From assembly GCA_036732755.1 (NCBI GenBank), contig DAINBU010000063.1:1-27320 (forward strand): a DNA stretch of 27,320 bases, written 5' to 3'. The notes under the pieces are model-generated. The model saw nothing but the letters and a program-made list of their open reading frames with translations, was not told the DNA's origin and made no database searches. This DNA comes from DASRRB01 sp036732755. Lineage in GTDB: Bacteria > Planctomycetota > B15-G4 > SIAN01. The first letter of the stretch is position 1. Every line of letters starts with the position of its first letter. The position numbers and the translations under genes were made by a program. This document shows, piece after piece, positions 1 to 6,923 of this stretch.

Positions 1-639
1 TGTGAGCGTCACCTGCGACCCGCACGCCACACGCGCGCCCGGCACCGGCCGCCGCGTCGCTTCCTCCTCGACCGAGCCGCGCAGAGCCCCCTTCCACGCG
101 ACGTCCTCGGGACCGAACACGACGAGGTCGCAGGTCGTCAGCGCGTGACGGGCGAGCGAAACCGGGTTGCGCACCGCGAGCCGCTCCGCGCGCCCGTCGA
201 TCCCGGGCCGCCGCGGCACCGCCGGATCGTGCGTCGCGAGCAGCGACACCGACGTGTAGCCGACCGTCAGCTCCTCGAAGACGTACTCGCCCGTCCCGAC
301 GCGCCGCCCCTCGCCGGCGCCGAGCACGACGAGCCGCGTCGGGTCGACGTCGACCGGCTCGAGCGACGGGAAGTCGAGCGTGCGCACGCGCAGGTGGTAG
401 GGGCGCGTCCGCTCGTCGCTGCGCATCTCGTCGGGATCGGGCGCCTTGACCGGCAGCGCGTCGCACGCGATCACGGCGAGCGGCGCGTCGACATGGTCCA
501 CGAGGGCGCCCGCTGCGGTCCGGCCCGACGGGAACGGCGCGGACGGACCGTGCATGACGAGGAGCGTGGTCAGCGCCACCCCCGCGATCGGCGCCGCGAT
601 CAGCAGCAGCGCGATCCGTCGTCCCGCTCTCGGGTCCAT
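1..639 (-). CDS. Membrane-anchored protein, C-terminus cut by window edge; possible PASTA-like end
   Basis: The frame is open from an ATG at 639 to the window edge, giving 213 visible residues. GGAGG lies 6 nt before the ATG. Residues 8-29 (RIALLLIAAPIAGVALTT and on) form one N-terminal membrane helix or uncleaved signal after a short basic start. The rest is predicted extracytoplasmic. The visible end, PVPGARVACGSQVTLT (198-213), resembles the close of a PASTA or similar small beta domain, where P-G-x-x-V-x-x-G-S-x-V-T-L is common. That match is suggestive only. The gene lies 58 bp downstream of topA on the same strand and could be cotranscribed with it. I do not recognise the family, and the reading frame is the only strong evidence that it is real. 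Confidence 0.7.
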   Translation of the reverse strand, partial: MDPRAGRRIALLLIAAPIAGVALTTLLVMHGPSAPFPSGRTAAGALVDHVDAPLAVIACDALPVKAPDPDEMRSDERTRPYHLRVRTLDFPSLEPVDVDPTRLVVLGAGEGRRVGTGEYVFEELTVGYTSVSLLATHDPAVPRRPGIDGRAERLAVRNPVSLARHALTTCDLVVFGPEDVAWKGALRGSVEEEATRRPVPGARVACGSQVTLT

Positions 640-697
640 CGCGAGCCTCCGCGCCCCGTCCCGGCGGCGCCCGACCCATCGTGCGGTCGGCGCGGGA

Positions 698-3070
698 TCA
701 GTCGGGCGAGTCGTCCGACGCGTCCGGTTTCTCGACCGGGTCCGACGCCTCGGACGGGTCGGGCGCATCGGCCGCGGCGACGGGCGCCGTCGCCAGGTTC
801 GCCTTCTCGAGCGGCGCGGTCTCCTTGCATTCCGGGTAGCCGGTGCACGCCAGGAAGCGGCCGCGGCGGCCGCTGCGGATCACCATCGCCTTGCCGCACT
901 TCTCGCAGTTCACGTTGGTCGGCTCGGGCTTCGGCGCGAGGTGCTCCGGCAGCGGCTTGGGGTTCTTGCAGGTGGGGTACGCCGAGCAGCCGAGGAACGG
1001 CCCGCGCCGGCTCCACCGGATCAGCATCTCCGCGCCGCACTTGTCGCAGACGATCCCCGACGGCTTGGGGATCAGCGGCTCGCCCTTCTCGTCGACCGAG
1101 TAGGTGTTCTTGCACTTGGGGTAGCTGCTGCACGCCAGGAACTTGCCGGTCCGTCCGGTGCGCAGCAACATCTTCGAGCCGCATTTGTTGCAGACGTGCG
1201 ACGTCTCCTGCGGCGCCTCGCGCTTGGGCTCGGTCGGGTCGAGCGGCCGCGTGTTCTTGCAGTTCGGGTAGGCCGAGCAGGCGAGGAAGCTCCCGCGCGG
1301 GTGGAGCTTGATGATCATCGGCGAGCCGCACTTCTCGCACGGGTCGCCGTCGCCCTTGTCGGGGTTCTTCTTGTAGTCGCGCATCGACGTGGTCGCCTTC
1401 TCGAGGTCGACCATGAACTTGTCGTAGAACTTCTTCAGGATGTCGAGCCAGTCGGCCTTCGCCTCCTCGATCTCGTCGAGGCGCGTCTCGAGTCCGGCGG
1501 TGAACTCCGAGTCCATGAGCTGAGGGAAGTTGTCGACCAGCATCTCGGTGACGGTCTCGCCGAGCCGCGTGGCGTGGAACGCGCGGGCCTGCAGCTTGAC
1601 GTAACCGCGCGCCTGGATGGTCGAGATGATCGTCGCGTAGGTGCTCGGGCGCCCGATGCCCTTCTTCTCGAGCGCCTTCACCAGCGTCGCCTCGGTGTAG
1701 CGCGGCGGCGGCTGCGTGAAGTGCTGCGACTTGTCGAGCTTCTGCAGGACCAGCTGCTGCCCCTTCTCGAGCGGCGGCAGCTCCGGCATCGAGTCGTCCT
1801 CCTCGCCCTTCGACAGCACGAGATGGCCGGGGAAGATCATGCGGCGGCCGCGCGCCGTGAACTGGTAGCGGCCGGAGTGGATCTTCGCGTCGGTCAGGTC
1901 GAACTGCGCGGGCGCCATCTGCGAGGCGAGGAAGCGCGCCCAGATCATCTTGTAGAGCTTCAGCTGGTCGGCGGTCAGGAACGGCGCGACCTTCTCCGGC
2001 GTCTGCTCGAGGTAGGTCGGGCGGATCGCCTCGTGCGCGAGCTGGGCGCCCTTGCGTTGCGTGAAGTGGTTCGGCTCCGCCGGCAGGTACTCCTTGCCGT
2101 GCGCGTTCGTGATCACCTCGCGCACCGCCGCGATCGCCTCGTTCGACACGTTGTACGAGTCGGTGCGCATGTACGTGATGAGGCCGACGCTGCCCTCCGC
2201 GCCGAGCTCGACGCCTTCGTAGAGGCTCTGCGCGATGCGCATCGTCCGCGACGCGGAGAAGCGCAGCCGCGTCGAGCCCGCCTGCTGCAGGAGGCTCGTG
2301 GTGAACGGCGGCGGCGCCTTCACGGTCTTCTTGGTGCGGGCGACCTCGCCGACGATGAAGGGCGACTTCAGGATCTCGTCGTACGCCGCCTGCGCCTGCG
2401 CCGCGTCCTTGAGCTCGAGCGGCACGTCGTCGCGGCGGCGCAGCTCGGCCAGGAACGGCTTGCCGCCCGCCGCCGCGAGCAGCTCGGCGACGACCGTCCA
2501 GTACTCCTCGGGCTTGAACGCCCGCACCTCGCGCTCGCGCTCGACGATGAGCCGGACCGCGACCGACTGCACGCGCCCGGCGGAGAGGCCGCGCGTGATC
2601 TTCTCCTACAGGAGGGGCGACAGCTTGTAGCCGACGATGCGGTCGAGGATGCGCCGCGTCTGCTGCGCGTTCACGCGGTCCATCGAGATCTGCGTGGCGT
2701 GCTCGAACGCCTCCTTCACCGCCTTCTTGGTGATCTCGTGGAAGGTGACGCGCGCCGTCTTCTTCGGGTCGAGCTCGAGCGCCTCGCGCAGGTGCCAGGC
2801 GATCGCCTCGCCCTCGCGGTCGGGGTCGGGGGCGAGGTAGACCATCGACGCGCCCTTCGCGGCCTTGCGCAGGTCGGAGAGCGCGTCCCCGCGGCCGCGG
2901 ATCGTCTGGTAGAGCGGCGCGAAGTCGTGGTCGACGTCGATCCCGAACTTGCCCTTCGGCAGGTCGCGCACGTGGCCCATCGACGCCTTCACGATGTAGG
3001 CCTTGCCGAGGAACTTGTTGATCGTCTTGGCCTTCGCCGGCGACTCGACGATGACCAGAGATTTCGCCAT
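698..3070 (-). CDS. topA: DNA topoisomerase I, interrupted by an in-frame TAG at codon 155
   Basis: Type IA topoisomerase, which relaxes negative supercoils by passing a strand through a transient 5'-phosphotyrosine break. The start is the ATG at 3070, beginning MAKSLVIVESPAKAKTINK, the usual TopA N-terminus. The TOPRIM domain shows PDPDREGEAIAWHL. The catalytic Tyr lies in GLITYMRTDS (about residue 300). From about residue 578 there are four C-terminal C4 zinc modules, each CxKCG...FLxC..YPxCK. Read through, the length is 790 residues, normal for the family. Codon 155 (2608-2606) is TAG, where homologues have Trp in the motif SPLLW. The frame resumes at once with EKITRGLSAGRVQSVAV, so a single TGG-to-TAG change explains it. 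As written, translation would stop after 154 residues. Pseudogene, sequencing error and readthrough are all possible. Identity is certain; functional state is not. Confidence 0.95.
2606..2608 (-). other. In-frame amber codon replacing conserved Trp155 of TopA
   Basis: On the coding strand the context is CTG TAG GAG AAG, within codons for SPLL-stop-EKI. The flanking protein is collinear with the TopA family on both sides, so there is no frameshift. TAG also ends the genes at 8382, 19274 and 19284, where it is the natural terminator, so a genome-wide reassignment of TAG is unlikely. Confidence 0.95.
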
Positions 3071-3181
3071 GGAGGGCTGGTTTTCCTGCGGGTGGGGGAG
3101 GCGTTCCGCCCGGTGCCGAGGCGCGAACCGCGCCGCGGCGCGCCTCGCTCCCCGGGGAGGCGGCGCCGTTGGGCGCGCCTT

Positions 3182-3208
3182 CTTATCGGCGATTCCGGGC
3201 CGCGGCAA
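3182..3208 (-). promoter_or_regulatory. Candidate topA promoter (TTGCCG ... GATAAG)
   Basis: Reading the minus strand, TTG at 3208-3206 is followed 16 nt later by CCGATAAG (3189-3182). The same TTGC, 16-nt gap and CCGATAA arrangement stands upstream of the leucine dehydrogenase gene. As -35 TTGCCG and -10 GATAAG, the spacer is 15 nt, which is short, so this may be an alternative sigma site or a regulator site. It would give a topA leader of roughly 105 nt. The -10 is also one arm of the inverted repeat CTTATCGG (3182-3189) / CCGATAAG (3221-3228). Confidence 0.35.
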
Positions 3209-3238
3209 CTTTCGTCCCTACCGATAAGGTCTTTGCCC

Positions 3239-3308
3239 CATGCGCGCGCGTGCGCGCGTGCACGCGTGCGCGACGCGTTTGCGCTCGCGCTCCCGCGCAC
3301 GCGCGCAC
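3239..3308. repeat. Alternating pyrimidine-purine tract with Z-DNA potential
   Basis: Positions 3239-3272 are 34 nt of perfect alternation, made only of CG, TG and CA steps. A second alternating run covers about 3294-3308 and a third 3310-3326. Such tracts are the classical sequence for left-handed Z-DNA under negative supercoiling. The tract lies about 30 bp upstream of the candidate topA promoter. A role as a supercoiling sensor for topA is inference. Confidence 0.6.
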
Positions 3309-3317
3309 CCATGCGCG

Positions 3318-3343
3318 CACGTGCGCCCACGTGCGCCCACGTG
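3318..3343. repeat. Tandem 10-bp repeat carrying three CACGTG palindromes
   Basis: The unit CACGTGCGCC occurs at 3318-3327 and 3328-3337, then CACGTG again at 3338-3343. The three palindromes are spaced exactly 10 bp, about one helical turn, so they face the same side of the DNA. This is a plausible operator array, but no regulator can be named from the sequence. Confidence 0.5.
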
Positions 3344-3370
3344 AGTGAATCCTCCTGGCCGGAAAAGCGA

Positions 3371-3411
3371 CCGACCTGGAATCACCGCGCGACGCGGCGA
3401 CTCCAGGTCGG
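3371..3411 (-). terminator. Hairpin terminator downstream of the histone gene
   Basis: A perfect 10-bp outer stem, CCGACCTGGA (3371-3380) with TCCAGGTCGG (3402-3411), encloses a smaller CCGCG/CGCGG stem. On the minus strand it starts about 31 nt after the histone stop codon and is followed by TCGCTTTTCC, a short T run. It fits a factor-independent terminator that separates the histone gene from topA. Confidence 0.65.
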
Positions 3412-3441
3412 AGCTTCTTCGGAGTTCGTTCGGGGGTCGGC

Positions 3442-3648
3442 TTACAGGTCCTGCGGGCGCACAGTGCTGCGCTTGTTCGCCTGCGCGCGCTTGGCGGCCG
3501 CGCTCAGGATCTCGCGCACCTTGCCGTCGACCGCGGCGGCGAGGTCGCCGGCGCAGATCATCTTCGCGCTGCGCACGAAGCCCTTCACCTTGCTGGTGAC
3601 GACCAGCGACTCACGACCGCCCTTCTTGGCCTTTGCACTCTTCGCCAT
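3442..3648 (-). CDS. Bacterial single-histone-fold protein (truncated alpha-3 type)
   Basis: A 68-residue basic protein starting at the ATG at 3648, with a strong GGAGGGG about 6 nt upstream. A longer upstream frame lacks such a site. The first ~12 residues are a Lys-rich tail (MAKSAKAKKGG). Then comes a histone-fold pattern: strand/alpha-1 SLVVTSKVKGFVRSA, loop CAGD, long alpha-2 DLAAAVDGKVREILSAAAKR (35-54), loop RSTV (60-63) and a stub of alpha-3, RPQDL. R-x-T-V/I-x-x-x-D is the paired-loop signature of archaeal histones. The abrupt end after RPQDL matches the bacterial alpha-3-truncated histones known from Bdellovibrio and Leptospira. It probably dimerises and binds DNA as a nucleoid protein. 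Its neighbour is topA, also a DNA-topology gene. The assignment rests on pattern recognition; a small unrelated basic protein is the alternative. Confidence 0.75.
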   Translation of the reverse strand: MAKSAKAKKGGRESLVVTSKVKGFVRSAKMICAGDLAAAVDGKVREILSAAAKRAQANKRSTVRPQDL

Positions 3649-3812
3649 CGGATCCCCTCCAAGCAGCGCAAGCGACCGCGGAGCCCTGTTTCGGAGCGCG
3701 ACGGCCTTCTCGAGCTGAGCGCGCCACCGACGTGGCGACGCGACCACGGACACGAGCTCCAGCCAGCGGAATGGACCCGACATTCGGGCCGGTCCTGGCC
3801 GGAAGGGGCGCC

Positions 3813-3841
3813 GAATTAGCGGTGCGATGCAATGAAATCAA
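3813..3841 (-). promoter_or_regulatory. Candidate promoter for the histone gene
   Basis: On the minus strand TTGATT (3841-3836) and TAATTC (3818-3813) are separated by 17 nt, inside a short AT-rich pocket that stands out in this GC-rich DNA. The -10 match is weak and the leader would be long (about 160 nt), so this is tentative. Confidence 0.25.
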
Positions 3842-3865
3842 GCAAATCGCCAAATCGGAGCAGCT

Positions 3866-5626
3866 TCACGAATTCGCGATCGGCCGATCCGGCGGCGAGT
3901 TCGCGCTGATCCGGGCCACGCGCTGCGCGAAATCCTGGAAGGCGCGGCGCAGCTCCCGATGCTCTCGCTGCCGTTCTGCGAGCGCCGCGGCCTCGGTGCG
4001 GTGGAACAGCAGGAACGGCTCCCACGCCCGCCGCAGCCGGTCGCGCGCGCCGTCGACCTCCTCCTCCGCCGCCTTCACGAACGCGTCGCGCACCTGCGTG
4101 CGCAGCGCCGCGAGTCGCTCGGAGAAGCGGCGCAGCGCGCGCCGCCGCACCGAAGGGAGGATCGCGAGGCCGCCCAGCCCGAGTCCCGCCGCGAGCAGGA
4201 GCCCGCCGGCGAACCACGCCGCCGTCAGCGTCTTCACGAACGCGATGCTGCCCGCCCCGACGCCGATCGCGCCGACCGTGACGGCGAGCTGCGCCTTGAC
4301 TCCGCGGTCGGCGGCGTCAAGGAATCGCCGCGGCTCGCCCGGCAGGTCGAGCGTCGCCGACTCGCGCCCGAAGGCGTCGACGATCGCGCGGAAGACCTGC
4401 TCGCGCCGGTACTCGAAGCGCGCCGGCTCGCCCGGCAGGGCGCGCCCCTCCGCGAGCGGTTTCACCCGCTCCTTCAGGTAGGCCGCGCTGCGCTCGTAGA
4501 GCGCGATCTCCTCCTTCACGATCCAGTCGATGGTGCGGCCGACCACCACGCGGTACTTCGCCTCGAGGTCGCCGAGCACCTCCTTCTGGAACGCCTCGCG
4601 CAGCGGCTCGTCGTTGCGCCCGAACGCGAGGCTCTTCACCCCGCCGTGCTTCTCGAAGAAGGTCCGCGCGCGCAGCTCGCAGGCGGGGAAGAGCTCGTAG
4701 ATCTCGGTGAGCGGCCGATAGGCGCGCTCCTTCAGGTCGCGCCCGGCCTGCTCGATCTGGCGGTCGAGGTCCTGGACCGAGCGGTAGTCGTCGTCGAGCA
4801 CGCGGCTCGAGCGGTCGAGCGCCACGCCGAGCGACTCCAGGAGCGCGTCGCCCGAGCGCAGCGGGCTGTCGAGCTTGAGCCGCATCTTCTCGCCGCCGGC
4901 GAGCGTCGCGCGGATGAACTCGCGCACCGCGTCGAATCCGCCGCCGCCGCCGCTCCGCTCGAGCCGCGCCGAGATCGGCAGCACCACCGGCTCGAAGCCG
5001 TGGTGCGACGCGCACTGGAGCTTGAGCCACGCGACCACCTGCGCCACGTCGGACGGCTCGCGCCCGTCGATCTTGGTGAGCAGGAAGACCACCTTCTTCT
5101 TCCAACGGTCGGCGACGAGCGAGAGCAGCTTGTTCTCCGACTCGCTGTAGGGGCGGTCGATCGACGTGAGGAACAGGACGAGGTCGGCGCGGGGGATGAA
5201 GCGCTCGGTCAGCGCGGAGTGCTCGCGCAGGACGGAGTTCGTGCCGGGCGTGTCGACCAGGCTCACCTCGCGCAGCAGGTCGAGGCGCAGGTCGCGCTCG
5301 ACCAGGTACTCCTCGACCACCCGCTCGCCGTCGGCGTCGCCGTGCTGCAGCACCGCGATGCGGTCGGTCACCGGCGTCGGCCCGACCGCGCAGACGTCGC
5401 GGCCGAGCAGGACGTTGATGAAGGTCGACTTGCCCGCCTTCACCTCGCCGACGATCACGAGGAGGAAACGCTCGTCGACGTGCTTGCGCAGCGTGCGCGC
5501 CACGTCGTGGTCGCCGCCGCGCTCGTCGACGTCGCGCGCGAGCGCGACGAGGCGGTCGAGCAGCGCGCGCTCGTCCTCGAGCAGCGCCTCGTGTTCCTGC
5601 AGCAGGAGGGGCGTGGTGGGGGCCAA
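3866..5626 (-). CDS. Dynamin-like GTPase, membrane-associated
   Basis: A 586-residue large GTPase of the bacterial dynamin family, which uses GTP hydrolysis to remodel or protect membranes. The GTPase elements are in order: P-loop GEVKAGKST (60-68), switch I Thr in PVTDR (85-89), DTPG (125-128), TKID (184-187) and SA (219-220). Long helical segments follow, with a hydrophobic hairpin at about 447-491 (rich in G, A, L) that probably inserts in the membrane. A basic cluster and a C-terminal helix end the protein. The start is a TTG at 5626; no better in-frame start precedes the P-loop, and the ribosome site is weak. It stands alone and is divergent from leucine dehydrogenase. Bacterial dynamins often come in pairs, but no partner is visible here. 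Confidence 0.9.
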   Translation of the reverse strand: MAPTTPLLLQEHEALLEDERALLDRLVALARDVDERGGDHDVARTLRKHVDERFLLVIVGEVKAGKSTFINVLLGRDVCAVGPTPVTDRIAVLQHGDADGERVVEEYLVERDLRLDLLREVSLVDTPGTNSVLREHSALTERFIPRADLVLFLTSIDRPYSESENKLLSLVADRWKKKVVFLLTKIDGREPSDVAQVVAWLKLQCASHHGFEPVVLPISARLERSGGGGGFDAVREFIRATLAGGEKMRLKLDSPLRSGDALLESLGVALDRSSRVLDDDYRSVQDLDRQIEQAGRDLKERAYRPLTEIYELFPACELRARTFFEKHGGVKSLAFGRNDEPLREAFQKEVLGDLEAKYRVVVGRTIDWIVKEEIALYERSAAYLKERVKPLAEGRALPGEPARFEYRREQVFRAIVDAFGRESATLDLPGEPRRFLDAADRGVKAQLAVTVGAIGVGAGSIAFVKTLTAAWFAGGLLLAAGLGLGGLAILPSVRRRALRRFSERLAALRTQVRDAFVKAAEEEVDGARDRLRRAWEPFLLFHRTEAAALAERQREHRELRRAFQDFAQRVARISANSPPDRPIANS

Positions 5627-5682
5627 GGTCGTCCGCCGCTACTCGCTTCGTCCGGAGCGCGTTCACCCGCGCGCCGCGTTCC

Positions 5683-5709
5683 TTGCGCCGGTTTCGGGGG
5701 GCCGATAAC
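5683..5709 (+). promoter_or_regulatory. Candidate promoter of leucine dehydrogenase (TTGCGC ... GATAAC)
   Basis: TTG (5683-5685) is followed after 16 nt by CCGATAAC (5702-5709), the same arrangement as upstream of topA. The downstream bases GTCCTCGCCCC also resemble GTCTTTGCCCC, which follows the other CCGATAAG copy at 3221. The ATG lies about 91 nt further on. The spacer of 15 nt is short for a housekeeping promoter. Confidence 0.35.
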
Positions 5710-5800
5710 GTCCTCGCCCCTTCGAGCCGGCCGGACTCGCCATTGTCGCCGATCCGGCTCTGGAGCGAGCGCCGCCTCCCCTCCCATCCGGGATCGCACG

Positions 5801-6862
5801 ATGGATTTCGCCGACCTCACCGTCCCCGGCTACGAACGGGTCCTGCGCGCCGAGGAGCCGTCGAAGGGGTGGTGCGCGATCGTGGCGATCCACGACACGA
5901 CGCTCGGCCCCGCGCTCGGCGGGCTGCGCATGTGGAAGTACGCCACGAAGGACGAGGCGCTCACCGACGTCCTGCGGCTCGCGAAGGGCATGACCTACAA
6001 GTCGGCGGTGGCGCGCACCGGACTCGGCGGCGGCAAGGCCGTCGTCGTCGGCGACGCCCAGAAGGACAAGTCGGACGAGCTCTTCTTCTGGCTCGGCCGC
6101 GTCGTCGACCACCTCGGCGGCCGCTACATCACGGCCGAGGACGTCGGCACCAGCGTGCTCGACCTCGACCTGGTCGCGCGCGAGACGAAGTGGGTGACCG
6201 GGCGCGCGCGCGAGGTCGGCGGCAGCGGCGACCCCTCGCCCTTCACCGCGCTCGGCGCCTTCGTCGCGATCCAGACGGCGCTGATGGAGGCGACCGGCAG
6301 TGCCGAGGTGAAGGGCCGGCGCGTGGCGATCCAGGGGCTCGGCCACGTCGGCTACTGGCTCGCGAAGCACCTCGCGGAGGCGGGCGCGAAGCTCCTCGTC
6401 GCCGACCTGCAGCCGGCGCGGGTGGAGCGGGTGGTGAAGGAGTTCGGCGCGCAGCCGGTGCCGCAGGAGAAGGTCCACGCCGTCGAGTGCGACCTCTTCG
6501 CGCCGTGCGCGCTCGGGGCGGTGCTGAACGACACGACGATCCCGCAGCTCCAGGCGAAGGTCGTGTGCGGCGCCGCCAACAACCAGCTGGCCGAGGAGCG
6601 CCACGGCGAGGCGCTCGTGAAGCGCGGGATCCTCTACGCGCCCGACTACGTCGTGAACGCGGGCGGCATCCTGAACATCAGCGTCGAGCTCTCGCCCAAG
6701 GGCTACGACGAGCGCGTCGCCGAGGAGCGCGTGCGCGGCATCGGCCGCGCGCTCGCCGACGTCTTCACGCACGCGAAGAAGAGGGGCATCCCGACCTCGC
6801 GCGCCGCCGACGAGGTCGCGCAGTCGATCCTGGCCGAAGGGAAGAAGGCCCGCGCGCACTGA
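5801..6862 (+). CDS. Leucine dehydrogenase (Glu/Leu/Phe/Val dehydrogenase family)
   Basis: This enzyme oxidatively deaminates branched-chain amino acids to 2-oxo acids with NAD+, or runs in reverse, in the cytoplasm. The 353-residue length is typical of leucine dehydrogenase. The substrate domain shows ALGGLRMW (38-45), Lys68 in MTYK and the catalytic Lys79 in GLGGGKAV. Then come TAEDVGT (111-117), the dinucleotide loop GLGHVG (179-184) with Asp202 at the end of the second strand, and CGAANNQL (256-263). The ATG at 5801 begins the conserved N-terminus; the frame upstream is antisense to the dynamin gene and is not coding. Leucine versus valine or phenylalanine preference cannot be settled by eye, but ALGG-x-RMW favours leucine/valine. 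Confidence 0.92.
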   Translation: MDFADLTVPGYERVLRAEEPSKGWCAIVAIHDTTLGPALGGLRMWKYATKDEALTDVLRLAKGMTYKSAVARTGLGGGKAVVVGDAQKDKSDELFFWLGRVVDHLGGRYITAEDVGTSVLDLDLVARETKWVTGRAREVGGSGDPSPFTALGAFVAIQTALMEATGSAEVKGRRVAIQGLGHVGYWLAKHLAEAGAKLLVADLQPARVERVVKEFGAQPVPQEKVHAVECDLFAPCALGAVLNDTTIPQLQAKVVCGAANNQLAEERHGEALVKRGILYAPDYVVNAGGILNISVELSPKGYDERVAEERVRGIGRALADVFTHAKKRGIPTSRAADEVAQSILAEGKKARAH

Positions 6863-6890
6863 CGCGGACGGAGGGCCGCGGACCAAAGGC

Positions 6891-6908
6891 CGCGCGCTGT
6901 CGCGCGCG
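6891..6908. terminator. GC hairpin between convergent genes
   Basis: CGCGCGC (6891-6897) and GCGCGCG (6902-6908) form a 7-bp stem with a TGTC loop between the convergent ends of leucine dehydrogenase and the lipoprotein gene. There is no T run, so its role as a terminator is inferred mainly from position. It is also itself an alternating purine-pyrimidine tract. Confidence 0.35.
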
Positions 6909-6923
6909 TGGCGTCGCGCGCCG

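Larger units (their letters stand above)
3071..3441. other. Gene-free spacer between histone gene and topA
   Basis: This 371-bp stretch separates two minus-strand genes. It holds the topA leader and candidate promoter (3182-3208), an 8-bp inverted repeat (3182-3189 with 3221-3228), a long alternating CG/TG tract (3239-3343), three CACGTG palindromes and the terminator hairpin of the histone gene (3371-3411). Long antisense frames cross it only because the sequence is poor in stop codons. I see no gene in it. Confidence 0.7.

Noticed and set aside
2606..2608. Genome-wide reassignment of TAG as the explanation of the topA stop
   Set aside because: TAG serves as the natural stop of the genes ending at 8382, 19274 and 19284, the last being pdxT, whose length is normal.
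446..3718. A 1090-codon open frame on the plus strand across topA and the histone gene
   Set aside because: It is antisense to genes with clear family motifs, its product is a run of Arg, Leu and Val without domains, and such frames are common in stop-poor GC-rich DNA.
3959..5800. Plus-strand open frame that continues into leucine dehydrogenase
   Set aside because: This part is antisense to the dynamin GTPase; the conserved enzyme begins at the ATG at 5801.
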